Assembly: GCF_022436485.1 (NCBI RefSeq) | Contig: NZ_JAKUDO010000001.1 | Location: 1,488,001 to 1,552,000, forward strand | DNA: 64,000 nucleotides | Direction: 5' to 3' | From: Agrococcus sp. ARC_14 | GTDB lineage: Bacteria; Actinomycetota; Actinomycetes; Actinomycetales; Microbacteriaceae | In this document: positions 25,341 through 33,616 of the stretch, in pieces | How positions within the stretch are numbered: position 1 is the stretch's first letter | Layout: the number at the start of each line of letters is the position of its first letter | The notes under the pieces: model-generated | Told to the model about the DNA's origin: nothing | Seen by the model: only the letters and a program-made list of their open reading frames with translations | Databases searched by the model: none | Position numbers and translations under genes: made by a program

Positions 25341-27355
25341 GCCCCCGATCGTCGCACGTGGATCACATGCGCGGGCTCGACGAAGGCGTCGAGCCGCACG
25401 AAGTTGTGGTCGCTCCACTGCCACGTCTCGCCGGTGATGAGGTCGTGCGCGTCGAAGACCTCGCCGGGCCGCAGCCCGAGCTTCGCGAGGTCGAGGTGCA
25501 CGGTCGTCTGGCGGGCCGAGTGCGGGTCGACGTTGGCGATCACGAGGATGGTGTCGCTCTCGCCGCTCTCGGTGAACCTGCCGTCGAGGTGCCTCGAGTA
25601 GACCAGCACGGCGTCGTCGTCCGACCAGTGCACGTCGAGCGCCCACAGCTGCCGGATTGCCGGGTGCGCTGCGCGGATCTCGTTGAGCTTGGCGATGTAG
25701 GGGGCGATCGTGGTGCCGTTGCGCGCAGCCCGCTCCCAGTCGCGCGGCCGGTACTCGTACTTCTCGTTGTCGATCGCCTCCTCGGCGCCCGGCCTGGCGA
25801 CGTCCTCGATGAGCTCGTAGCCGGCGTACATGCCCCAGGTGGGCACGGCGGTCGCCGCGATCGCCGCCCGCACCTTGAACGCCGGCACGCCGCCGAACTG
25901 CAGGTACTCGGTGAGGATGTCGGGCGTGTTCACCCAGAAGGCGGGCTTGAACCAGGCGGCCTGCTCGCCGGTGACCTCGCGCAGGTACTCCTCCAGCTCT
26001 GCCTTCGTGTTGCGCCAGGCGAAGTAGGTGTACGACTGCTGGAAGCCGACCTTGCCGAGCGCCTGCATCATGGCGGGGCGCGTGAAGGCCTCCGCGAGGA
26101 AGACCACGTCCGGGTGGGCCGCGTTCACCCGCCCGATCACGAGCTCCCAGAACCACAGCGGCTTCGTGTGCGGGTTGTCGACGCGGAAGATCTCGACGCC
26201 GCAGCCGATCCAGAGCTCGACGATGCGCAGCACCTCCGCGACGATGCCGGTCGGATCGTTGTCGAAGTTCACCGGGTAGATGTCCTGGTACTTCTTCGGC
26301 GGGTTCTCGGCGAACGCGATCGTGCCGTCGGGCAGCGTCGTGAACCACTCAGGATGCGCGGTCACCCACGGGTGATCTGGGGCCGCCTGCAGGGCGAGGT
26401 CCAAGGCCACCTCGAGCCCCGCATCCGTCGCCGCCCTGACGAAGGCACGGAAGTCGTCGATCGTGCCCAGATCGGGGTGGACGGTGTCGTGGCCGCCGTG
26501 CCGAGAGCCGATCGCCCACGGGCTGCCGGGGTCGCCTGGCTGGGGCGTGAGCGTGTTGTTGGGGCCCTTGCGGTTGACCTCGCCGATCGGGTGCACCGGC
26601 GGCAGGTAGACGACGTCGAAGCCCATCGCCCGCACCGCGTGCAGCCGCTGGGCGGCAGTCGCGAAGGTGCCGCTGCGCCAGGTGCCGTCGGCGAGCCGCA
26701 CCGCTCCCTCTGAGCGGGGGAACAGCTCGTACCAGGCGCCGACGCCCGCGCGCGTGCGTTCGACGCGCAGCGTCAGGGTCTCGGATGCGGTGACGAGCGA
26801 ACGCGGTCGGCTGCGGTCGACGGCGGCGAGGATGTCGGGGTCGTTGACGGCGGCCCAGCGCTGCATGACCGGCGTCTGCACGTCGGCGAGCGCGGTGCCG
26901 GCACTCGCCAGTCGCGCTGCGTCGGCGCCCTTCGCGCTGCTGGCGGCGCGCGCGAGCAGCTGCGCGCCCATGGTGGCCATGAGCTCGGCGTCGATGTCGG
27001 CGGCGATCTTGATCTCGGCGTTGTGGTGCCAGGTGGCCCACTCGTCGGCCCAGGCCTCCACCTTCCACTTCCAGGTGCCCTGCTCGTCGACGAGCGCGAG
27101 CGCCTGGTGGCGGTCGAGACCGTCCTCGAGCGGCAGCATGGGGATGCGCTGCTTGCCGCCGCTGGGGGCCTGCAGCACGAGCGTCACGCCGATGCGGTCG
27201 TGGCCCTCGCGAAAGGCAGCCGCGGAGAACGGCACGACGTCGCCGACCACCGCCTTCGCAGGGAAGCGGTTGCCGGGCTGCTGCGGCTGCAGGTCGAGCA
27301 CCGGGATGCGCCCGGAGCGGATGGTCTTGGGCAGTGCGTCAGATGTCTTCGCCAC
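25337..27355 (-). CDS. glgE: alpha-1,4-glucan:maltose-1-phosphate maltosyltransferase GlgE
   Basis: Extends alpha-glucan using maltose-1-phosphate. The 672-aa product has an N-terminal beta domain, a helical insert, and a GH13_3 core: FDVVYLPPVHPIGEVNRKG, EIFRVDNPHTKPLWFW (nucleophile Asp) and VVFLAEAFTRPAMM (acid Glu). It is the first gene of glgE-glgB. TreS and Pep2, which make its donor in mycobacteria, are not in the window. GTG at 27355 has TAGGTT 6 nt upstream. Confidence 0.95.
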   Translation of the reverse strand: MAKTSDALPKTIRSGRIPVLDLQPQQPGNRFPAKAVVGDVVPFSAAAFREGHDRIGVTLVLQAPSGGKQRIPMLPLEDGLDRHQALALVDEQGTWKWKVEAWADEWATWHHNAEIKIAADIDAELMATMGAQLLARAASSAKGADAARLASAGTALADVQTPVMQRWAAVNDPDILAAVDRSRPRSLVTASETLTLRVERTRAGVGAWYELFPRSEGAVRLADGTWRSGTFATAAQRLHAVRAMGFDVVYLPPVHPIGEVNRKGPNNTLTPQPGDPGSPWAIGSRHGGHDTVHPDLGTIDDFRAFVRAATDAGLEVALDLALQAAPDHPWVTAHPEWFTTLPDGTIAFAENPPKKYQDIYPVNFDNDPTGIVAEVLRIVELWIGCGVEIFRVDNPHTKPLWFWELVIGRVNAAHPDVVFLAEAFTRPAMMQALGKVGFQQSYTYFAWRNTKAELEEYLREVTGEQAAWFKPAFWVNTPDILTEYLQFGGVPAFKVRAAIAATAVPTWGMYAGYELIEDVARPGAEEAIDNEKYEYRPRDWERAARNGTTIAPYIAKLNEIRAAHPAIRQLWALDVHWSDDDAVLVYSRHLDGRFTESGESDTILVIANVDPHSARQTTVHLDLAKLGLRPGEVFDAHDLITGETWQWSDHNFVRLDAFVEPAHVIHVRRSGA

Positions 27356-27361
27356 GCCCCA

Positions 27362-27367
27362 AACCTA
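27362..27367 (-). promoter_or_regulatory. -10 element TAGGTT, leaderless promoter for glgE-glgB
   Basis: On the minus strand it ends 6 nt before the glgE GTG. It lies in a 61-bp region shared with the divergent glgP promoter. Confidence 0.6.
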
Positions 27368-27402
27368 CTCACGGGGGTGGCTTGGTTGCGAGGGCCCGCC
27401 GC

Positions 27403-27408
27403 TAGGCT
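27403..27408 (+). promoter_or_regulatory. -10 element TAGGCT, leaderless promoter for glgP
   Basis: Ends 8 nt before the glgP GTG at 27417. The two divergent -10 elements are about 35 bp apart, so polymerases would compete for the site. Confidence 0.6.
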
Positions 27409-27416
27409 CGGGGAGT

Positions 27417-29954
27417 GTGAGAGCGATCCGCAAGTTCACCGTCCGCACCTCCCTCCCGGAGCGGCTCCGCCGCCTCGACACCATCGCGTCGAATCTGCGC
27501 TGGTCATGGCATGAGCCGACCCGCGAGCTGTTCCGCGAGATCTCGCTCGACGGCTGGCGTGCGACCGGCCATGATCCCGTGCAGCTGCTGGGCTGGGTCG
27601 GCACCGAGCGCCTCGAGCAGCTCGCCGCCGACGACGCCTTCGTCGCCCGCGTCGACGGCATCGCTGACGACCTCGACGACTACCTGTCGCAGGCGCGCTG
27701 GTACCAGTCGCTCGAGGACGCGCCCGAATCGATCGCCTACTTCTCTCCCGAGTTCGGCATCACGAGCGCGCTGCCGCAGTACTCCGGCGGCCTGGGCATC
27801 CTGGCTGGCGACCATCTGAAGGCCGCGAGCGACCTGGGTGTGCCGATCATCGGCGTCGGCCTCTTCTACCAGGCCGGCTACTTCAAGCAGGCGATCTCGC
27901 GGGAGGGCTGGCAGCAGGAGTCGTACCCCGTGCTCGACCCCGACGGCCTGCCGCTCACCATCCTGCGCGACCCGGACGGCAGCCACGCCACGGTGGCGAT
28001 CGCCCTTCCCGGCGGGCGCACCCTGCACGCCCGCATCTGGCAGGCCACGATCGGCCGTGTGCCGCTGCTGCTGCTCGACACGAACATCCACGAGAACACC
28101 GATGAGCTGCGCACCGTCACCGACCGGCTCTACGGCGGCGGTGGCGAGCAGCGACTGCAGCAGGAGCTGCTGCTGGGCATCGGCGGTGTGCGCGCCCTCG
28201 CGGTGCACGCCGAGCTCACGGGTGCGCCGGCCCCGGCGGTCTATCACTCGAACGAGGGCCACGCCGGCTTCCTCGGCATCGAGCGCATCTCTCGACTGAT
28301 CGCCGAGGGGCTCGGCTTCGACGAGGCGCTGCAGGTCGTGCGCGCCGGCACCGTCTTCACGACCCACACGCCGGTGCCCGCCGGCATCGACCGCTTCGAC
28401 GTCGAGCTCGTGCGCAGCCACCTCTCCGGCGACCTCGTGCCCGGCGTCGACGTCGATCGCGTGCTCGCGCTGGGACGCGAGGAGGATCCGGCGATCTTCA
28501 ACATGGCGCAGCTGGGCTTCTCGCTCGCGCAGCGCGCCAACGGCGTCTCGAAGCTGCACGGCGAGGTCTCGCGCGGCATGTTCGCGAGCCGCTGGCCCGG
28601 CTTCGACGCCGACGAGGTGCCCATCACCTCCGTGACCAACGGCGTGCACGCGCCCACCTGGACATCACCCATCCTCAAGCACCTCGCCGAGCGCGAGCTC
28701 GGCACGCTCGACACAACCCGCTGCGACTGGGACTCCGATGCCGTGAGCGACGAGACGCTCTGGTCGGTGCGGAGGGAGATGCGCGAGGCGCTCGTGCAGG
28801 AGGCGCGCGACCGCACCAGGGCGAAGCATGTGCGCAACGAGGGCGCGGCACCGCTCTGGGTCGACGACCTGCTCGATCCCGATGTGCTCACGATCGGCTT
28901 CGCGCGCCGCGTGCCGACGTACAAGCGGCTCACACTCATGCTCCACGACCGCGACCGCCTGCGCGCGCTGCTGACGCATCCCGAGCGCCCCGTGCAGCTC
29001 GTGATCGCCGGCAAGTCGCACCCGGCGGACGAGGCGGGCAAGGCCCTCATCCAGGAGCTCGTGCGCTTCTCGCAGGAGCCCGACGTGCGCGGCAGGATCG
29101 TCTTCCTCGAGAACTACGACATCGCCATGGCGAAGTCGCTCTATCCGGGCTGCGACGTGTGGCTCAACAACCCGCTGCGACCGCTCGAGGCCTGCGGCAC
29201 GTCCGGCATGAAGGCGGCGCTCAACGGCTCGCTCAACCTGTCGATCCTCGACGGCTGGTGGGAGGAGTACTTCGACGGCAAGAACGGCTGGGCGATCCCC
29301 TCAGCGCACGAGCAGATGGATGCTGCGGAGCGCGACGCCTTCGAGGCCAACGCGCTGTATGAGCTGATCGAGCACCAGGTGGCGCCGCGGTACTACGACC
29401 GCGACGAGCGCGGGCTGCCGACCGCCTGGATCGCATCGATCCGTCACACGCTCGCGACGCTGAGCCCCGAGCTCTCTGCCGAGCGGATGCTGGGCGAGTA
29501 CGTCGGCAGGCTGTATGCGCCTGCGGCGAAGGCCGCGCGGGTCGCCGCCGCGGACGGTGCCAGGGCGGGCCGCGAGTTCGCGGCGTGGACGAGGCGGATG
29601 CGCGACGACTTCGGGCAGGTCTCGGTGCGACACGTCGAGATCGAGGGCGTCGACGTGCCGCCGATCGTGGGCGACGATGTGCGTGTGCGCGCCTTCGTCG
29701 AGCTGGGCTCGCTGACCGCCGAGGATGTCGCGGTGGAGGTGGTGGGCGGAACGGTCTCGGAGGAGGGCGAGCTGCGCCACGCGCGCAGGTTCCCGCTCGA
29801 CGAGATGAGCGTCGAGGGCTCGGTGCACCGCTTCGAGTCGGCGATCGGGCTGCCGCTGGCCGGCACCTTCGGCTACACGGTGCGGGTGGTGCCGAGGCAC
29901 GCGATGCTCGCCTCCGACGCCGAGCTGGGGCTGGTCACCTACCCGAAGGGCTGA
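27417..29954 (+). CDS. glgP: alpha-glucan phosphorylase
   Basis: Releases glucose-1-phosphate from glycogen or linear glucans with pyridoxal phosphate. The 845-aa product is of the actinobacterial short-type family (SNLRWSWHEPTRELF near the start). Family motifs include YFSPEFGITSALPQYSGGLGI, HSNEGHAGFLGIERI and the PLP/phosphate region RPLEACGTSGMKAALNGSLN. GTG 27417 gives the conserved N-terminus; longer frames are antisense to glgE. It converges on glgX with 10 nt between stops. Confidence 0.95.
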   Translation: MRAIRKFTVRTSLPERLRRLDTIASNLRWSWHEPTRELFREISLDGWRATGHDPVQLLGWVGTERLEQLAADDAFVARVDGIADDLDDYLSQARWYQSLEDAPESIAYFSPEFGITSALPQYSGGLGILAGDHLKAASDLGVPIIGVGLFYQAGYFKQAISREGWQQESYPVLDPDGLPLTILRDPDGSHATVAIALPGGRTLHARIWQATIGRVPLLLLDTNIHENTDELRTVTDRLYGGGGEQRLQQELLLGIGGVRALAVHAELTGAPAPAVYHSNEGHAGFLGIERISRLIAEGLGFDEALQVVRAGTVFTTHTPVPAGIDRFDVELVRSHLSGDLVPGVDVDRVLALGREEDPAIFNMAQLGFSLAQRANGVSKLHGEVSRGMFASRWPGFDADEVPITSVTNGVHAPTWTSPILKHLAERELGTLDTTRCDWDSDAVSDETLWSVRREMREALVQEARDRTRAKHVRNEGAAPLWVDDLLDPDVLTIGFARRVPTYKRLTLMLHDRDRLRALLTHPERPVQLVIAGKSHPADEAGKALIQELVRFSQEPDVRGRIVFLENYDIAMAKSLYPGCDVWLNNPLRPLEACGTSGMKAALNGSLNLSILDGWWEEYFDGKNGWAIPSAHEQMDAAERDAFEANALYELIEHQVAPRYYDRDERGLPTAWIASIRHTLATLSPELSAERMLGEYVGRLYAPAAKAARVAAADGARAGREFAAWTRRMRDDFGQVSVRHVEIEGVDVPPIVGDDVRVRAFVELGSLTAEDVAVEVVGGTVSEEGELRHARRFPLDEMSVEGSVHRFESAIGLPLAGTFGYTVRVVPRHAMLASDAELGLVTYPKG

Positions 29955-29964
29955 GCGGGCGAGG

Positions 29965-32127
29965 CTACGACTGCGCTCCCCGCGCGGGGGTCGCGGCCTC
30001 GACCTCGACCTCTGCGTCCCCCTCGACCGCAGGCGGGGACGGCGGCGTGCGCAGCACCATGACCGTCGCCTCGGGCTCGCCGGCTGCCGGCAGGCCGTGC
30101 ACGGCGTAGACCCGCATGCTCATCGCCGAGACCGTGACGCGGGCGCCGGGGGAGACCTGCTCGTCGCCGTGGTGGTCGGCCGCGGAGTCCCAGAGCAGCT
30201 CCAGCGCGGTGGCGCCGTCGGGCGCGGGCGTCTGCACGAGCGTGTCGCGCGGCGAGCCGTGGAAGATCACCAGCACGCGCGAGTAGGGCTCGTCGAGCGG
30301 CGTCGACTCGGCGAGCAGCTGCATGGTGCGCTCGTGCGAGTGATCCCAGTCGTCGATCGTCATGGGCTCGCCGGCGGTGTTGCACCACTCCAGCCGCGAG
30401 GAGCCGGCGACGCGCTGGCCGCTCTGGCCGTACCAGAGGGGCCGCAGCGCCGGGTGCTCGCGCCGCAGCTGCAGCAGGCGACGCGTCTGCGCGAGGAAGG
30501 CCTCCTGCCAGTCGCTGCGATCCCACCGCATCCACGTCAGCGCCGAGTCATGGCAGTAGGCGTTGTTGTTGCCGCGCTGCGTGCGGCCGAACTCGTCGCC
30601 CATCGTCAGCATCGGCACGCCCGCTGAGACGAGCAGCGTGCCGAGCAGGTTGCGCATCGATCTGCGGCGGTCGAGCTGCACGCCGACGTCGTCGCTGCGG
30701 CCCTCGATGCCGTGGTTGTAGGAGCGGTTGTCGTCGGCGCCATCGCGGCCGTCCTCGCCGTTCGCCTCGTTGTGCTTGCGGTCGTAGCGCGTGAGATCGC
30801 TGAGCGTGAAGCCGTCGTGCGCCGTGATGAGGTTGACGCTCTCGAGCGGCCCGCGCTGGTGGGCGAACAGCCCGGCAGAGCCGGAGACCGCGTGGGCGAG
30901 TGGACCGACGCCGGTGGAGCCCTCGCCGCCGTGCCGGAACGAGCGCAGGTCGCTGAGCCAGAACTGCCGCGCGGTGTCGCGGAAGCGGTCGTTCCACTCG
31001 CTGAAGCCTGCCGGGAACGAGCCCGTCCGCCAGCCGTCGGGGCCGACATCCCATGGCTCGGCGATCATGGTCGCCGCTGCGAGCTCGGGCTCGGCGAGGA
31101 TGCGGTGCAGCAGCGGGTGCCCGGGGTCGAAGGCGCCGTCGGCCCCGCGCCCGAGCACCGGGGCCAGGTCGAAGCGGAACCCGTCGACGCCCATCTCGCG
31201 GTGCCAGTAGGCGAGCGAGTCGATGACGAGATCCTGCGCGGCCGGCACCGAGAAGTCGACGGTGTTGCCGCAGCCGGTGTAGTCGATCATCGAGCCGTCG
31301 TCGGCGACGCGATAGTAGGAGGCGTTGTCGATCAGCCGCAGGCTCGAGGGAGGCCCGCCCGCACCCTCCTCGGCCGTGTGGTTGTAGACCACGTCGAGGT
31401 ACACCTGCAGTCCAGCCTCGTGCAGCAGCCGCACCATGCCCTTGAACTCGCGCAGCACACCGCCGGTGCCGTCGAACTGCGCCCTGCGGGAGGCGTATGC
31501 GCTGTGCGGGGCGAAGAAGGAGAGCGTGTTGTAGCCCCAGTAGTTCACGCGCCCCTGCTGGATCAGCCGCTGCTCGGAGGCGAACAGGTGCACCGGCAGC
31601 AGCTGCACGGTGGTGACGCCGAGATCCTTGAGGTAGGCGATCGTCGACGGATGGGCGAGGCCCGCGTAGGTGCCGCGCAGCTCGGCAGGCATGTGGGGGC
31701 TCAGCTTCGTGAACCCCTTCACGTGCGCCTCATAGATCACCTGGCGGTCGAGCGGGATGCTCGGGCTGGCCGTGTCGCCCCAGTCGAACGCCGGGTCGAT
31801 CACGGTGGCGCGATGCTGGCCGTGCGGCGTGCGCACGACGCCGCGAGCGTGCGGCGGCAGCGCGTTGCGCGACCAGTCGAAGGCGTGCCAGGGGCCGACG
31901 GGGCCATCGACGCCGAGCGCGTAGGGGGTACCCGTCGGCAGCGCGTCGGTCTCGACGACGAAGACATCCCCATGCCGCTGCATCGGGATCGACGTGCGCA
32001 GCCAGTCGGGGTCGCCCCGGTCGAACACGCGCAACTCCATGCGCTCGGCATGCTTCGACCAGACCGTGAGCCGCTTGCCGGCGTCGATGCGCTCGAGCCC
32101 TCTCGCGCGACCGACAGCCTCCACCAC
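29965..32127 (-). CDS. glgX: glycogen debranching enzyme GlgX
   Basis: Hydrolyses alpha-1,6 branches after phosphorylase has shortened outer chains. The 720-aa GH13_11 protein has an N-terminal CBM48 domain (1-150) and the core blocks DVVYNHTAEEG, GVDGFRFDLAPVLGR (nucleophile Asp), MIAEPWDVG (acid Glu) and ITAHDGFTLSDL. The C-terminus (about 690-720) is an acidic low-complexity tail. GTG 32127 or 32124 begin the frame; the -10 spacing favours 32127. Confidence 0.95.
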   Translation of the reverse strand: MVEAVGRARGLERIDAGKRLTVWSKHAERMELRVFDRGDPDWLRTSIPMQRHGDVFVVETDALPTGTPYALGVDGPVGPWHAFDWSRNALPPHARGVVRTPHGQHRATVIDPAFDWGDTASPSIPLDRQVIYEAHVKGFTKLSPHMPAELRGTYAGLAHPSTIAYLKDLGVTTVQLLPVHLFASEQRLIQQGRVNYWGYNTLSFFAPHSAYASRRAQFDGTGGVLREFKGMVRLLHEAGLQVYLDVVYNHTAEEGAGGPPSSLRLIDNASYYRVADDGSMIDYTGCGNTVDFSVPAAQDLVIDSLAYWHREMGVDGFRFDLAPVLGRGADGAFDPGHPLLHRILAEPELAAATMIAEPWDVGPDGWRTGSFPAGFSEWNDRFRDTARQFWLSDLRSFRHGGEGSTGVGPLAHAVSGSAGLFAHQRGPLESVNLITAHDGFTLSDLTRYDRKHNEANGEDGRDGADDNRSYNHGIEGRSDDVGVQLDRRRSMRNLLGTLLVSAGVPMLTMGDEFGRTQRGNNNAYCHDSALTWMRWDRSDWQEAFLAQTRRLLQLRREHPALRPLWYGQSGQRVAGSSRLEWCNTAGEPMTIDDWDHSHERTMQLLAESTPLDEPYSRVLVIFHGSPRDTLVQTPAPDGATALELLWDSAADHHGDEQVSPGARVTVSAMSMRVYAVHGLPAAGEPEATVMVLRTPPSPPAVEGDAEVEVEAATPARGAQS

Positions 32128-32133
32128 GCGCTC

Positions 32134-32140
32134 TAGGCTA
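32134..32140. promoter_or_regulatory. symmetric -10 shared by glgX (-) and cysteine desulfurase (+)
   Basis: The 7-bp TAGGCTA reads TAGGCT on the plus strand (32134-32139, 8 nt before ATG 32148). On the minus strand it reads TAGCCT (32140-32135, 7 nt before GTG 32127). Only 20 bp separate the two start codons. CCGACA at 32111-32116 gives the plus promoter a 17-bp-spaced weak -35. Confidence 0.7.
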
Positions 32141-32147
32141 TTCGGTC

Positions 32148-33329
32148 ATGCGGCTCTTCGATCACGCAGCGGCAACGCCCATGCGCCCATCGGTGCGCAG
32201 GGCGCTCGCCGACGCCGAGCCGCTCGCCAATCCGGCATCGACGCATCGTGAGGGCCAGCGCGCGTTGGCCGTGCTCGAGGACGCCCGTGAGCGGCTCGCT
32301 GCAGCCATCGGCGCTCATCCGACCGAGGTGATCTTCACCTCCGGCGGCACCGAGTCGATCAACCTCGCCGTCAAAGGCGCGTGGTGGGCGGCAGCCGACG
32401 GGCGCGATCCGGCTGCGATCGGCCCGATCGTCGTGCCGGTCGCAGAGCACCATGCAACGCTCGACGCCGTCGAGTGGCTCGAGCGGCAGGGTGCGGCGGT
32501 GCGCTGGATCGGCGTCGACGCGCACGCCGTGACCGACGCCGACGCATTCGCTGCGGCGCTCGCAGGAGGGCCGACGGCATCCGGCGCCACCGCATCCGGG
32601 GCCACGGCATCCGGCGCCATCGCATCCATCGCCACCATGCTGGTCGCGAGCAACGAGGTCGGCTCGCTGCAGCCGGTCGCAGCGGTGGCGGATGCGGCGG
32701 CACGCGCGGGCGTGCCGCTGCACCTCGACGCGGTGGGCGCGTTCGGTCATCTGCCGCTGCGGTTCGCCGAGACCGGGGCGTCGCTCATGAGCGTCGCGAG
32801 CCACAAGCTCGGTGGCCCCCACGGTGTCGGAGCGCTGGTCGTGCGGCGCGACGCGAAGCTGCAGGCGCTGCATCACGGCGGCGGGCAGCAGCGCGGGCTG
32901 CGCTCCGGCACGCAGGATGCGCTCGGTGCCTCGCTGTTCGCGTTCGCGGCAGAGGAGGCGCTCGCGGAGCTCGAGCAGGAGTCGGCGCGGCTGCGCGAGC
33001 TCACCGATCGCATCCTCGCGGCGGTCGCGGCGCTGCCCGGCGTGCAGCTGCTGGCCACTCGGGAGCGGCTGCCGCACATCGCGCACCTCGTCGTCGAGGG
33101 CGCGCAGGGGGAGTCGCTGCAGTTCCTGCTCGACGAGGCTGGCTTCGCCGTCTCGAACGGCTCGGCGTGCTCGGCGGGCGTCGCGCGCGAGTCGCACGTG
33201 GTGCGCGCGTGCGGCCTCGAGGGCGTCGCACCGCTGCGACTCTCGCTCGGCCGCACGACGACCGCTGCCGACGTCGACGCCCTGCTGGCCGCGCTCCCCA
33301 CCGCCATCGCCCGCGCCCGAACCCTCTGA
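32148..33329 (+). CDS. cysteine desulfurase (NifS/IscS type)
   Basis: PLP enzyme that transfers sulfur from cysteine. The 393-aa product shows FDHAAATPMRPSV, SGGTESINLAVKG, the PLP lysine in SVASHKLGGP, and the persulfide cysteine in SNGSACSAGV. mnmA lies immediately downstream, so it probably supplies sulfur for tRNA 2-thiouridine. A 15-bp tandem repeat (32577-32636) lengthens a loop before the LVASNEVG motif by about 20 residues. Leaderless start at ATG 32148. Confidence 0.93.
   Translation: MRLFDHAAATPMRPSVRRALADAEPLANPASTHREGQRALAVLEDARERLAAAIGAHPTEVIFTSGGTESINLAVKGAWWAAADGRDPAAIGPIVVPVAEHHATLDAVEWLERQGAAVRWIGVDAHAVTDADAFAAALAGGPTASGATASGATASGAIASIATMLVASNEVGSLQPVAAVADAAARAGVPLHLDAVGAFGHLPLRFAETGASLMSVASHKLGGPHGVGALVVRRDAKLQALHHGGGQQRGLRSGTQDALGASLFAFAAEEALAELEQESARLRELTDRILAAVAALPGVQLLATRERLPHIAHLVVEGAQGESLQFLLDEAGFAVSNGSACSAGVARESHVVRACGLEGVAPLRLSLGRTTTAADVDALLAALPTAIARARTL
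32577..32636 (+). repeat. 4 x 15-bp tandem repeat inside the cysteine desulfurase gene
   Basis: Four imperfect copies of GCATCCGGCGCCACC encode A-S-G-A-T units as an in-frame insertion in a surface loop. Confidence 0.85.
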
Positions 33330-33430
33330 CGCATCCGCCGCGCGCCCGCGCCCGCGCCTGCGCCCGCTGACGCATCCGCCGCCGCGCCCGCGGCCGCATC
33401 TGCGCCGCCCCGACCGCCGCCGGGCGACCG

Positions 33431-33488
33431 CAGATTGTCAGGTCTGTGCAGGAATGTCGCGACAATCGAGCGCAGACCCGACAATCTG
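33431..33488. repeat. 58-bp near-perfect palindrome centred on TCGCGA
   Basis: The two 29-nt halves match in 24 of 29 positions; the outer arms CAGATTGTC and GACAATCTG are perfect. GACAAT/ATTGTC occurs three times. It could form a long hairpin in RNA or be a dispersed repeat. Confidence 0.85.
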
Positions 33489-33556
33489 GCTCGGGGGCTC
33501 GGGGGCTCGGGGGCTCGGGGGCGCGGGGGCTCGGGGGCGCGGGGGCGCGCTGGCGA
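33489..33556 (+). repeat. G-rich tandem repeat, GGGGGCTCG / GGGGGCGCG units
   Basis: About six head-to-tail imperfect units carry runs of five G. This is low-complexity DNA with potential to form a G-quadruplex on the plus strand. Confidence 0.8.
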
Positions 33557-33565
33557 GGGGGTCGG

Positions 33566-33571
33566 TAGCCT
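33566..33571 (+). promoter_or_regulatory. -10 element TAGCCT upstream of mnmA
   Basis: TAnnnT hexamer 45 nt before the mnmA ATG, directly downstream of the G-rich repeat, which would occupy the -35 region. Confidence 0.4.
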
Positions 33572-33616
33572 GGTGGGAAGAAGGTTCGAGCGACCACGGA
33601 TGAGGGGAGCGCACGC

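Larger units (their letters stand above)
33330..33616. other. 287-bp repeat-rich intergenic region before mnmA
   Basis: From left to right it contains a C-rich low-complexity stretch (33335-33420), a 58-bp near-palindrome (33431-33488), G-rich tandem repeats (33489-33556) and a TAGCCT -10 for mnmA. No coding potential is supported. Confidence 0.7.

Noticed and set aside
32577..32636. The cysteine desulfurase repeat as a frameshift or assembly error
   Set aside because: All four 15-bp units stay in frame and the downstream motifs (SHKLGGP, SACSAGV) are intact.
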